Shown piece after piece: positions 1 to 7,975 of a stretch of DNA of 64,000 nucleotides. The position numbers were made by a program, and so were the translations under genes. The notes beneath the pieces are model-generated. The model did not search any database. It was not told the DNA's origin and saw nothing but the letters and a program-made list of their open reading frames with translations. Within the stretch, counting starts at the first letter, position 1. The number at the start of each line of letters is the position of its first letter. The stretch is from Rhizobiaceae bacterium. Its GTDB lineage: Bacteria; Pseudomonadota; Alphaproteobacteria; Rhizobiales; Rhizobiaceae. Location: the NCBI GenBank assembly GCA_019635775.1, contig JAHBYU010000007.1, positions 1-64,000 of the forward strand. Reading direction: 5' to 3'.

Positions 1-1422
1 CTATGCGGAGTATCCCTGCGAATTTCCCCGCCCCTTATGGGTCGAGCAGGATGCCGAACTACTCTTCGAGGCCTGCTGCAAAGTTCTGGAAGAATGTATA
101 GGGAGAAGCGGTTTGGGTCCGGAAGATATCGGAGCCCTGTCGTTTTCCACCCAACGCTGCACCCTCATCCCCGTCGACAAAGATTGTCACCCCCTGCGGC
201 GTGCAATTTCCTGGCAAGACAATCGGTCCGATGCTCAGTGCGATTTCATCCGCGACGTGATCGGTGAAGAAGAGTTCTACGCCATCTCTGGACTGCCTAT
301 AGCCAACGTGTGGGCATTGCCTTCGATCCTCTGGATACGAGACAACGAACCCGATATTTATGAGCGCACCCACAAATTCATGCATCCGCATGGTTTTCTG
401 CTGCGTCGCTTCGGCTCCGATGATTTCGTGGAAGACTGGTCGAACGCCTCGCTGCACGGATTAATGTCCATTACGGACTTTGCGTGGAGCCCGAAGTTTC
501 TGGAGGCGACCGAAATTCCGAGAAGAAATTACCACGACTGGTTCCATCTGGTCAGGTGGTGGGGCGGGTCTCGGAAGCCGTCGCGTCAAGAACAGGTCTG
601 GCGGTCGGAACATTGCTGGTCGCAGGTGGGGGCGACCAACAATGTGCAGCGATCGGCGCAGGCGTGATCCGCGATGGATTGTGCGAGATTACCTTGGGCA
701 CCGCAGGAGTTACTATTTGCTCATTCGATAAGCCAGCTTTCGATCCCGACCGCCGCATCGCCGTCGAGCTTCACGCATATCCAGGCAAGTGGGTTTGCGA
801 AGGCTTGCAGAGCACAGCCGGAGCTGCGCTCAAATGGCTACGCAACGTAGCTCGAGACGGTGCGCGGGGGCAGGAGATAGAATACAGCCTATTCAACGAA
901 CTCGCCGCCACAGCTCCATCCGGGGCGAATGGCGTGATTTTCCTGCCGTATCTTGCTGGAGCAGGTGCGCCACAATGGAATGGAGAAGCGAAGGGCGTGT
1001 TTTTCGGCCTGACCCAAGGAGACGGTCTGGGTATACTGGCGCGGGCGGTAATGGAGGGCGTTGCCTACCAAAACGCCACAGTCCTCGATAAATTTGAGAA
1101 AGCCGGTCAGCCGTTGACTGACATCCGTCTGACCGGAGGAGGAGCCCGCTCGGCCCTTTGGTCGCAGGTGCAAGCGGACATTTATGGGAAGGCCGTCAAT
1201 CGCTTGGCTGAAGACGAGGCGGCCCTATTGGGCGCAGCGATACTTGCCGGTGTTGGAGCCGATTTGTTTCCCTCGATTGAGGTTGGCGTTGATCGCATGG
1301 TCAAGATAGCAGAGAGCTACTCTCCTGACCCACTGAAGCAGAGCACATACCGAGAAGGCCAAGCAAAGTTCACAGCACTGTATGATGTTCTGGAGCGCGG
1401 TGGCCTCTTCAAGAGCGCATAA
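1..1422 (+). pseudogene. FGGY-family carbohydrate kinase (xylulokinase-like), 5'-truncated by the window edge and frameshifted
   Basis: This is a sugar kinase of the FGGY family (phosphorylates a keto-sugar or polyol with ATP), lacking its first part because the window begins inside it. Reading frame 2 is open from base 2 and encodes the N-terminal substrate lobe, including the typical ISWQDNR motif (about 210-230). Frame 1 carries the rest, from LPRLVPSG at about 529 to the stop at 1420-1422, including the sugar-kinase motifs ITLGTAGV and LTGGGARSALW. The two parts join at the A-run 526-528: restoring one base there gives a continuous FGGY protein. So there is a single-base loss, either a real mutation or a sequencing/assembly error. 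The 3' half is intact and well conserved, which argues for a recent event or an error. The substrate cannot be told from sequence. Confidence 0.85.
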
Positions 1423-1486
1423 GGGAACTAGGAAAGCGGCTGGCTTTTGTCGTCTTCCGTTGCCGGCGCTTGATGTCGCCATTCCG

Positions 1487-1648
1487 CTACCGGCAGGACA
1501 ATAGGTAGGTGCTTTCGCCCTGCTGGTCTGTCTGGGTGATCTGCAGACCCAATTTCTTCGCAAGCGTGCCGGACCACACGTTTCAGCACGAATGCGGCTT
1601 TAAGCCTGTCCCGGCTGCTATCTCAGCGACCGTCGGGCGCTCCTTTCG
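1487..1648 (-). pseudogene. DUF3489 domain remnant
   Basis: Read on the minus strand, this stretch gives a peptide resembling the C-terminal DUF3489 domain (a small winged-helix-like domain common in alphaproteobacteria): RPTVAEIAAGTGLKPHS, then an in-frame TGA (1583-1585), then SGTLAKKLGLQIT and a GESTYLL ending, with a TAG at 1487-1489. In intact members these blocks are continuous (GATxxxIxxATGWxPHTVRG...GALxKKLG...GERxYRI). There is also a TAG immediately upstream. With two stops in about 160 bp and no start codon, it is a degraded fragment rather than a gene. The assignment rests on my reading of the motif and not on an alignment search. Confidence 0.55.
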
Positions 1649-1789
1649 CTAACTCACATCGACGAGGCAGAGGGGCAACAGAATGACGCCGGGACTACTG
1701 CCCCCGAGCGGAGACAGTCGCAAAACATCTTCGTTTCACCAGAAACGGTCCTCAACTCGCCGATCCGAACTGCTAAAATACCCGTACCG

Positions 1790-1897
1790 TTTCCCGTTTT
1801 GACGAAACGGGAAATTGCCTTCTAAGTCACTGTATAGACTTATCGATTTCGGCATCTATCAACGTTATTCGCCGAGAAATCAGCATATTTCCCGTTT
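1790..1897. repeat. Three copies of the 10-mer TTTCCCGTTT, two forming a perfect inverted repeat
   Basis: TTTCCCGTTT lies at 1790-1799, its exact reverse complement AAACGGGAAA at 1805-1814 (5-nt spacer), and a third direct copy at 1888-1897. The inverted pair could be an operator or a short stem; the distant third copy fits a protein-binding array better than a terminator. No neighbouring gene explains it. Confidence 0.6.
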
Positions 1898-2107
1898 TTT
1901 TGGCGCGAGACTGGTTCGCAGAAGACTGCGCGCACCGCCAGCTAGTCTTATATATTTCCCATAAGGCAATTTCACGTAATTTGTGCGACTGGATCGGGAC
2001 TTAGGCTGTCACCGGTTCTCAGGCTCTTATTCTGAGCGTGGAAATTGGCGGCAAATGCGACCCATTCTAAAAACGTGCGGGTCGCAGGTCGGACAGGCAT
2101 GCCATGT

Positions 2108-3127
2108 TCATGGAGCAGAGTTTCCGGGCACCAGCTCGAGTGGAAGAACATACTCGCGCTGCTGGAACGCGCCTCGTTCCAGGCGGTCGAGTAGGGCGCT
2201 TGCTGCTGTTACGCCCAGTTCATAGGCGCGCGAGCGAATGGTCGTCAGCGCCGGGCTGGAAACACCTGTGAACGGGAAGGCGTTGTATCCGGTTACTGCG
2301 ACGTCGCGTGGGACCTCGAGGCCCCGGGCGGTCAGGAGATGTATCGCGGCGATTGCGATCTGATCGTTCTGTCCAACCAGCACGTCCGGGACGCCGCTTC
2401 GATCCAGGTAGTCAGCTATGCCGTCGGTGATCGCCTGGCTGTTTGTCTCGTCGCAGCGGATGAAATCGAGCTTCACGCCGTGTCTGTCGAAGACTTTCTT
2501 GAAGCCAGCCACGCGATGCTCGACGGCGGGCCATGGAATGTCGGCGATCACCATGACCGCGCGCCGGCAAGGGCGCTTCATGACTTCCGCTGCCAAGAGT
2601 TCCGCACCGCCCTGGTCGTCCTGCCGCACGAAGCATACATCCTGGAGATTGTCCACGGACCGGTCCTGTATGACTACCAATGGCTGTCCAAGACCCGAGA
2701 CCAGTTCCATGGCGGCCAGTCTTTCCAGCCGCTCTCCGCTCGGGTTGAGGCAGATTGCATCGACTTCCGATTGTCGGATGAGCGAGGACTCGCCCAGCTT
2801 GCCTGGCATCACTCCGTAGAGCAGCAAGCCGAAACCGTTGGTGTTAAGTTGGTTACACAACCCTGCGACCAAATTGGTGGTGAACGGGTCGGCAAGAAAG
2901 CGCGGAGACGGATCGACGATCGCCAGCCCGACGGCCTGATGCCTTTGCACGCGCAGGCTGCGGCCGCTGCGATTCGGGCGATAACCAAGTTCTTCAATCG
3001 CCGCCTCGACCTGCACCCTGGTCGCATCGGAAACGCCCGACGTGATCCCGTTCACGACCTTGGAAACGGTCGCGATCGAGACCCCTGCCTTCTGGGCGAC
3101 ACTGTGCAGCGTAGGGCGTTCGCGCAT
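2108..3127 (-). CDS. LacI-family transcriptional regulator
   Basis: A 339-residue regulator of the LacI/GalR family that probably controls the divergent RraA-TRAP operon. The N-terminal helix-turn-helix is classic (LHSVAQKAGVSIATVSKVVNG, residues about 6-26), followed by the hinge helix and a periplasmic-binding-protein-like sensor domain (about 60-330). The open frame runs far upstream, but the HTH sits at the usual position only with the ATG at 3125-3127 (MRERPTLHS), so I use that start. The gene is transcribed away from the 3238 operon, and a perfect palindrome with a central CpG (3198-3211), typical of LacI-family operators, lies between them. The effector is unknown; by context it is a ligand or intermediate of the TRAP-imported acid or amino acid. 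Confidence 0.93.
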   Translation of the reverse strand: MRERPTLHSVAQKAGVSIATVSKVVNGITSGVSDATRVQVEAAIEELGYRPNRSGRSLRVQRHQAVGLAIVDPSPRFLADPFTTNLVAGLCNQLNTNGFGLLLYGVMPGKLGESSLIRQSEVDAICLNPSGERLERLAAMELVSGLGQPLVVIQDRSVDNLQDVCFVRQDDQGGAELLAAEVMKRPCRRAVMVIADIPWPAVEHRVAGFKKVFDRHGVKLDFIRCDETNSQAITDGIADYLDRSGVPDVLVGQNDQIAIAAIHLLTARGLEVPRDVAVTGYNAFPFTGVSSPALTTIRSRAYELGVTAASALLDRLERGAFQQREYVLPLELVPGNSAP

Positions 3128-3164
3128 GCTTTTTTCCAAATTTTCCAAACAAGGAATATTGCTA

Positions 3165-3211
3165 TTGACGAGCGAATGAAACCACCATAACGTGACTATT
3201 AAACGTTTAAT
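3165..3211 (+). promoter_or_regulatory. Promoter with overlapping LacI-type operator for the RraA-TRAP operon
   Basis: A sigma70-like -35 (TTGACG, 3165-3170), a 17-bp spacer and a weak -10 (TAACGT, 3188-3193) are followed at once by the perfect 14-bp palindrome ATTAAACGTTTAAT (3198-3211, central CG at 3204-3205). The palindrome would sit on the transcription start, so binding by the adjacent LacI protein would repress. The palindrome is read directly; the promoter boxes are inferred. Confidence 0.55.
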
Positions 3212-3237
3212 CACCTGAAAGGGAAGCAGGCGCTCGC

Positions 3238-3900
3238 ATGAAGACGTATGATTTTGCAGGGCTCGCGAAACGCCTGAATTCGGCTGTTCTCTCCGACGTA
3301 CTGGACGAACTCGGGCTGATGGGCCAGGCCATGCAGCCCTTTGTACGCCCGCTCGACGAAAGTCTCTCTGTTTTTGGCCGCGCCCGCACCGGGCTCTACA
3401 TGAACACCTACTCTGTCGAGGAGCATGGCAATCCCTATGAGGTGGAAATCGCGCTGATCGACGATCTGAAGCCCGGCGATGTCGCTGTCTTGGCGTGCGA
3501 CGGCCCGACCACTCGAATCGCGCCCTGGGGCGAACTGCTGACCACGGCTTCGCAGATGCGCGGTGCGGTCGGGTGCGTGACCGACGGCCTCGTACGCGAT
3601 GTACGGCTGATCCGCGACATGAAGTTTCCGGTCTTTGGCGGCGGCATAGGCCCGCTGGATTCCAAGGGCCGCGGCAAGATGATGAAGATGGACATTCCAG
3701 TCTCCTGCGGTGGCGCACCGGTTCGCACCGGCGACCTGATTTTCGGTGACGTCGATGGAGTTGTGGTCATCCCGGCGGATATCGCCGATCGCGTCATCGA
3801 GGCGGCGTTGTCCAAGTTGGAGAGCGAAAACAAAACTCGGGGCGAATTGCTCAATGGTGTGCTCCTCGCCGAGGTGTACGCGAAATACGGAGTGCTTTGA
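3238..3900 (+). CDS. RraA-family protein, probable metal-dependent aldolase/decarboxylase (HMG/CHA aldolase type)
   Basis: A 220-residue member of the RraA/4-hydroxy-4-methyl-2-oxoglutarate (HMG) aldolase family. Enzymatic members cleave branched or beta-hydroxy alpha-keto acids to pyruvate using Mg2+. The catalytic signature of the enzyme branch is present: GEL near residue 98-100, then DG-x-x-RD with R120 and D121, about 20 residues on (class II pyruvate aldolase D-x20-RD arrangement). This argues for an enzyme rather than an RNase E inhibitor. ATG at 3238 follows a GGGAAG-type ribosome site. It is the first gene of the LacI-controlled operon with the TRAP transporter (next gene 87 bp away), a dehydrogenase and an aminotransferase, so it probably works on a keto or hydroxy acid derived from the imported substrate. 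The exact substrate is unknown. Confidence 0.85.
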   Translation: MKTYDFAGLAKRLNSAVLSDVLDELGLMGQAMQPFVRPLDESLSVFGRARTGLYMNTYSVEEHGNPYEVEIALIDDLKPGDVAVLACDGPTTRIAPWGELLTTASQMRGAVGCVTDGLVRDVRLIRDMKFPVFGGGIGPLDSKGRGKMMKMDIPVSCGGAPVRTGDLIFGDVDGVVVIPADIADRVIEAALSKLESENKTRGELLNGVLLAEVYAKYGVL

Positions 3901-3987
3901 ATCTCAAGGCAAGCCATTCAACGATCACTCTAGAAGCCGGAGTAACCGGTCGTAGAACCTGCAGAATCCAGAAAAGGTGGAACGAGA

Positions 3988-5019
3988 ATGACAGCACAAT
4001 TCAAGATAAGCGCGGTCGCCGGAGTACTTCTGGCGTTCGGCGTGACGACGGCGCCGGCGGCGGATTTCACCATTCGCGCCAGCCACGCCGAATCGACGGA
4101 AAGCCCGTTGCACAAGGGGTGGCAAGTGTTCGAGGCATATGTCGAGAGCGCAAGCGGCGGTGCCATCGACGTCGAGATTGCGCCCGCCGGGCAGCTCGGT
4201 TCCATGACCGACGCTCTTGAGCAGGTAAAGATCGGCGCGATCCAGATGGCGCACGGCGACGAGCAGGTGATGAGCACTTTCTACAAGCCGATGATGATCC
4301 TAGCCACGCCATACCTCTTCAACAACGACCAGGAAGGAATGGACTTCGTCTACGGTCCATACTTCACCGAGGTGCGAGAAAAGATGGCGGCGGAATCTGG
4401 CCTGAGGCTTCTGTCGGCCGCTTCCTACGGCTTTCGCAACTTCACGAACAACGTGCGCCCGATCAAGACCGCCAGCGACATGGCCGGGATCCGCATGCGC
4501 GTGCCACCTAGCCCGATGTCCCTGGAAATGGTCAAGGCAATGGGCGGCTCGCCGACGCCCGTGCCGTGGGAGGAACTCTACGGTGCGATGCAGTCCGGCG
4601 TTGTAGATGGTCAAGAAAATCCTATTGGTGTCGCGCTCGATTATTCGTTCTACCAGGTCCAGAAGAACATGACGCTGGACAATCACCAGCTTGGCCTGAA
4701 CACGATGATGATTAACGAGGCCTTTTTCCAGAGCCTGCCTCAGGAGCTGCGTGAAATCGTTGTAACCGGCGCCAGGATGGGCGCTGCGACGGAATTCGGG
4801 GAGCGCAACTATCAGGCGCGTGTAACCGCCGTGGACAAGCTTCGCGAGTTGGGCATGGAAATTTATGCACCAAGCCCCGAAGAGGCTGCCACTTTCCGGG
4901 ACGCCGTTCGCGAACCCATGCAGGCCTACCTCAAGAGCGAACTGGACCCTGCCTTTGTCGACGGCGTCTATGGCGAGATAGAAGCGCAGCGGACCGCCGC
5001 GCGCGCTGCGGTCGAATAA
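3988..5019 (+). CDS. dctP: TRAP transporter solute-binding protein (DctP family)
   Basis: A 343-residue periplasmic binding protein for a TRAP carboxylate-type importer. It has a signal peptide of about 25 residues (hydrophobic core after MTAQFKIS, cleavage near TAPAADF). The family regions are clear: AGIRMRVPP with the arginine that pairs with the substrate carboxylate, then PWEELYGAMQSG and VVDGQENP. It starts 87 bp after the RraA gene, with a purine-rich ribosome site before ATG 3988, and heads the dctPQM set. A perfect hairpin (5041-5062) separates it from dctQ, which would allow more binding protein than membrane subunits. Carboxylate-bearing ligands are the family norm; by context the ligand may be a hydroxy, keto or amino acid. 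Confidence 0.93.
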   Translation: MTAQFKISAVAGVLLAFGVTTAPAADFTIRASHAESTESPLHKGWQVFEAYVESASGGAIDVEIAPAGQLGSMTDALEQVKIGAIQMAHGDEQVMSTFYKPMMILATPYLFNNDQEGMDFVYGPYFTEVREKMAAESGLRLLSAASYGFRNFTNNVRPIKTASDMAGIRMRVPPSPMSLEMVKAMGGSPTPVPWEELYGAMQSGVVDGQENPIGVALDYSFYQVQKNMTLDNHQLGLNTMMINEAFFQSLPQELREIVVTGARMGAATEFGERNYQARVTAVDKLRELGMEIYAPSPEEAATFRDAVREPMQAYLKSELDPAFVDGVYGEIEAQRTAARAAVE

Positions 5020-5040
5020 GCGTCTCCCTTCGTCAGTGAA

Positions 5041-5062
5041 TGGCCCGGCCTTGGCCGGGCCA
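5041..5062 (+). terminator. Intercistronic hairpin between dctP and dctQ
   Basis: TGGCCCGGCC (5041-5050) and its exact complement GGCCGGGCCA (5053-5062) form a 10-bp stem with a 2-nt spacer. No T-run follows, so it is more likely an mRNA-stabilising or partial-termination hairpin than a full terminator. Confidence 0.65.
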
Positions 5063-5077
5063 CAACCGGGAGCATCC

Positions 5078-5566
5078 ATGTCCTATATCCGGTCTGTTAA
5101 TCGCGTCGTCGACGCGGCGCTTGTCCTTTCGCTCTTGGTCATATCCGTGTCGCTGGTGGCGCAGGTTGCTCTGCGCTATCTCGCCCACTCGCCGCTGCCG
5201 TGGCCTGAGGAACTGTCCCAGTTCCTGCTGGTCGCCATCTCCTTCTTTGGCATGTACAGGGCTTTCGAAAACAGCGAACACATCTCGCTGAAATGGCTGC
5301 CGCGCGACGGGCTGGGCCAGAGATACCTGCGAGCCGCTGGCCTCGCCTGTGTCATGGTCTTTCTGATCTATATCGGTTGGGGAGGCTGGAAGTTGGCGCA
5401 GACCGCATGGCATCAGCCATCCACGGCGCTTCGCCTCCCGATGGCCATACCCTATCTGGTCATTCCCATCTCATGCGCTCTGTCGCTCGCGACCGTAGCC
5501 GTAACGGTCTGGCGGGTGCTGACGGGCAGTGAGACGAATCCTCCACAGAAGGACGGAGCGGCCTGA
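5078..5566 (+). CDS. dctQ: TRAP transporter small membrane subunit (DctQ family)
   Basis: The 162-residue small permease subunit of the TRAP importer, with four predicted membrane helices (about residues 12-32, 45-62, 85-105, 125-148) and the family-typical segment PWPEELSQFLLVAISFFGMYRAF after helix 1. An upstream in-frame ATG at 5036 exists, but ATG 5078 follows a CGGGAG ribosome site and the protein then begins like other DctQs, so I prefer it. The stop overlaps the dctM start by one base (TGATG at 5564-5568), so the two are translationally coupled. It pairs with the large subunit at 5566. Confidence 0.92.
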   Translation: MSYIRSVNRVVDAALVLSLLVISVSLVAQVALRYLAHSPLPWPEELSQFLLVAISFFGMYRAFENSEHISLKWLPRDGLGQRYLRAAGLACVMVFLIYIGWGGWKLAQTAWHQPSTALRLPMAIPYLVIPISCALSLATVAVTVWRVLTGSETNPPQKDGAA

Positions 5567-6852
5567 TGACTGTCTTGCTCGTCATTATCCTTTTTGGGAT
5601 ACTGCTCGCGGTCGAGACACCAATCGCCTTTGCGGTTGGCATCGTCGCCTTCGTCGGTCTCATGATAACCGGCATCGGCAATGAGGCTGTTTCCGCCCAG
5701 CGCGTCTTCGCCGGCATGAACAGCTACAGCCTGCTGGCGCTGCCGCTGTTCATTCTTGCCGGCAACCTGCTGGTCGCGGGAGGTATCATCCATCGCCTCG
5801 TCGGCTTCGTGGACATCCTGGTCGGAAGGGTCCGCGCGGGCCTGGCTTATGTCAATCTGCTGGCCAATCTGCTCATGGCCGGCCTGTCGGGCTCTGCCAC
5901 CGCCGACACCGCGGCGCTCGGCTCGGTGATGACGCCAATGATGAAGCAACGGGGATACTCCCCAGACTTCGCGGCGGCTCTTACAATATCCGGTGCGATT
6001 GTCGCTCCCATCCTTCCGCCTTCCATCATCATGGTGATCTATGCGATCCCCACCAAACTCTCGATAGGCGCTCTGTTCTTTGCGGGAATATTGCCGGGGC
6101 TGCTGATCGTCCTGTTATTGGCCATCTACATTGCCTTTGTCGCCAAGCGAATTTCCCCTCCTGTTGTCTCAAGGGAACGCGAGGGCTCCTTTATCAAGGC
6201 TACGCTCGACGCCATCCCCGTGCTGATCGCGCCGATCATTGTCGTTGGCGGTGTGCGGGGAGGGGTCTTTACGGCGACCGAAGCGGCGGCCGTCCTGGTT
6301 GCCTACGCGCTCTTCCTGAACATGGCGCTCTATCGCAGCACCGACCTGAAAACCCTTTACGGCGTGTTTCGCGAAAGCGCGATCACGACGGCGACCGTGA
6401 TGATCGTGGTAGGGACTTCGAGCCTCTTTGCGTGGTTTCTGGCCATCGAGAATGTTCCGAATGCGGCGCGCGCGCTGTTCACCTCGCTGACCGACAACCC
6501 AATACTATTTCTGGTGATCGTGAACGTGTTCCTGCTTGTCGTAGGCAGCTTTGTGGACACGGTGCCGGCAATCCTGATCTTCGTGCCGATTCTACAACCA
6601 ACGGCAGTGGCTTTCGGCATCGATCCTATCCATTTTGCCATCATCGTGATCGTCAACCTGATGATCGGCCTGAACACGCCACCGGTCGGTACCAACCTGT
6701 TCGTGATCTCCTCCGTTACCGGCCGTCCGATAGGGGGCATCGTCCGGGCGCTGTTGCCACTCTACGTCGTGAAGCTCGCCGCTCTGGCGATCATAACCTT
6801 CGTGCCATTCGTCTCGCTGTGGCTGCCGCGCGCGGCCGGCCTGATCCCATAA
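5566..6852 (+). CDS. dctM: TRAP transporter large membrane subunit (DctM family)
   Basis: The 428-residue large permease of the TRAP importer, which drives uptake with the sodium gradient in characterised members. It has about 11-12 membrane helices and the conserved blocks NLLMAGLSGSATADTAALG and GAIVAPILPPSIIMVIYA in the first half, mirrored by LNTPPVGTNLFV near the C-terminus. It is full length for the family. It starts one base inside the dctQ stop and is followed 19 bp later by the dehydrogenase gene, so transport and metabolism share a transcript. Confidence 0.94.
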   Translation: MTVLLVIILFGILLAVETPIAFAVGIVAFVGLMITGIGNEAVSAQRVFAGMNSYSLLALPLFILAGNLLVAGGIIHRLVGFVDILVGRVRAGLAYVNLLANLLMAGLSGSATADTAALGSVMTPMMKQRGYSPDFAAALTISGAIVAPILPPSIIMVIYAIPTKLSIGALFFAGILPGLLIVLLLAIYIAFVAKRISPPVVSREREGSFIKATLDAIPVLIAPIIVVGGVRGGVFTATEAAAVLVAYALFLNMALYRSTDLKTLYGVFRESAITTATVMIVVGTSSLFAWFLAIENVPNAARALFTSLTDNPILFLVIVNVFLLVVGSFVDTVPAILIFVPILQPTAVAFGIDPIHFAIIVIVNLMIGLNTPPVGTNLFVISSVTGRPIGGIVRALLPLYVVKLAALAIITFVPFVSLWLPRAAGLIP

Positions 6853-6871
6853 GCCTCCAATAGGTACTGCA

Positions 6872-7924
6872 ATGCATCCCTTCATTCTGCACCCCGACCT
6901 CCAAGCCCCGCTGCCTGCCGACATTGAGTCCGCCGTCTATGGGGGTCAATATGACGCCAAGGCCTTCCTGCCCGGCGACTTCGCGAGCATCCCCGAGCGC
7001 TTGTGGTCGGGTGCATCGGGCATGGTTTGCTACCATGAGGTGGTCGTAAACAGCGCATTGCTCGACCGCATGCCAAAATGTCGTGTCGTGGTGCGGGCGG
7101 GTGTCGGTTTCGACAACATCGACTTGCAGGCTGCCGGAGAACGCGGCATTGCCGTCTGCAATACACCCGACTACGGCACCACCGACGTCGCCGATCATGC
7201 CATGGCGCTAACCCTTGGACTGCTGCGCGGCGTCACCGCCTACAACAGGGCGATAGAGGCTGACCCGGCAAAGGGCTGGCGGTTCGAAGATGCACCACAC
7301 ATTCGTCGCTTGTCGACGCAGGTATTCGGCGTGATTGGCCTGGGAAGGATCGGCACCGCCACCGCCCTGCGCGCCAAGGCCTTTGGCATGCGCGTCTTAT
7401 TCTTCGATCCGTATCGCACCACGGGAACAGAGCTCTCTCTGGGACTCGAACGGATGCCATCGCTGGAGGACTTGCTCCAGATTTCGGACGTCGTCTCACT
7501 GCACACGCCGCTTTCGCCCGAGACAAAACACCTGATCAACGCAGAAACTCTGGGGCAGATGAAGGCGGGGTCCGTGCTCATCAACACTGGACGTGGAGGC
7601 TGTGTCGACCTGGACGCCCTGACCGATGCGCTTGTGTCCGGACACCTTTCCGCTGCCGGCCTCGATGTGCTTGAAACCGAGCCGCCATCGGCGGCAAGCA
7701 CCCTGATGGCCGCCTGGCGTGCTCCGGGCTCCCCCCTTAGGGATCGCCTGATCGTAACGCCGCACGCTGCCTTCTATAGCCCTTCCTCGCTGATAGACCT
7801 GCGGTCGAAATCCGCAGCGACCGCGCTGAATTTCCTGCAGACCAATGACTCCCGCGACTGCGTGAACCGAGATTTCCTGGACAAGGACAAAGCGAATGCC
7901 CGTGCTTCGGCAGCCCGGGTCTGA
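6872..7924 (+). CDS. D-isomer-specific 2-hydroxyacid dehydrogenase (CtBP/PGDH-like)
   Basis: A 350-residue NAD(P)-dependent dehydrogenase interconverting a D-2-hydroxy acid and a 2-keto acid. The Rossmann motif GLGRIG is at residues 156-161, and the catalytic triad is complete: Arg241 in NTGRGG, Glu270 in DVLETEPP, His298 in TPHAAF. The C-terminal-binding-protein-like features (VVRAGVGFDNID, NTPDYGTTDVADH) place it in the CtBP/phosphoglycerate-dehydrogenase-like group rather than lactate dehydrogenase. It begins 19 bp after dctM and is followed by a class III aminotransferase. Together they could convert an imported hydroxy acid to a keto acid and then transaminate it, or the reverse. The substrate is not predictable from sequence. 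Confidence 0.9.
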   Translation: MHPFILHPDLQAPLPADIESAVYGGQYDAKAFLPGDFASIPERLWSGASGMVCYHEVVVNSALLDRMPKCRVVVRAGVGFDNIDLQAAGERGIAVCNTPDYGTTDVADHAMALTLGLLRGVTAYNRAIEADPAKGWRFEDAPHIRRLSTQVFGVIGLGRIGTATALRAKAFGMRVLFFDPYRTTGTELSLGLERMPSLEDLLQISDVVSLHTPLSPETKHLINAETLGQMKAGSVLINTGRGGCVDLDALTDALVSGHLSAAGLDVLETEPPSAASTLMAAWRAPGSPLRDRLIVTPHAAFYSPSSLIDLRSKSAATALNFLQTNDSRDCVNRDFLDKDKANARASAARV

Positions 7925-7975
7925 TGCTGGGCCGGTTCCCATACGTAGATCTTTGAAATTCGAAAGGCTTTTTTG

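Larger units (their letters stand above)
1423..2107. other. 685-bp non-coding stretch between the kinase remnant and the LacI gene
   Basis: No credible intact gene is visible. The stretch holds a decayed DUF3489 fragment on the minus strand (1487-1648) and a cluster of TTTCCCGTTT repeats (1790-1897), both listed separately. The part from about 1740 to 1980 is clearly richer in A+T than its surroundings, as expected for a regulatory or spacer region. Confidence 0.6.

Noticed and set aside
2339-3190. Long plus-strand open frame inside lacI
   Set aside because: It is the antisense shadow of a clear LacI gene; no family features.
2108-3718. 536-residue extended form of the LacI protein
   Set aside because: The extra 197 residues run antisense through the RraA gene; the HTH starts correctly only with the ATG at 3127.
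3238-3900. RraA as RNase E activity regulator
   Set aside because: The DG-x-x-RD enzymatic signature and the catabolic operon favour the aldolase branch.
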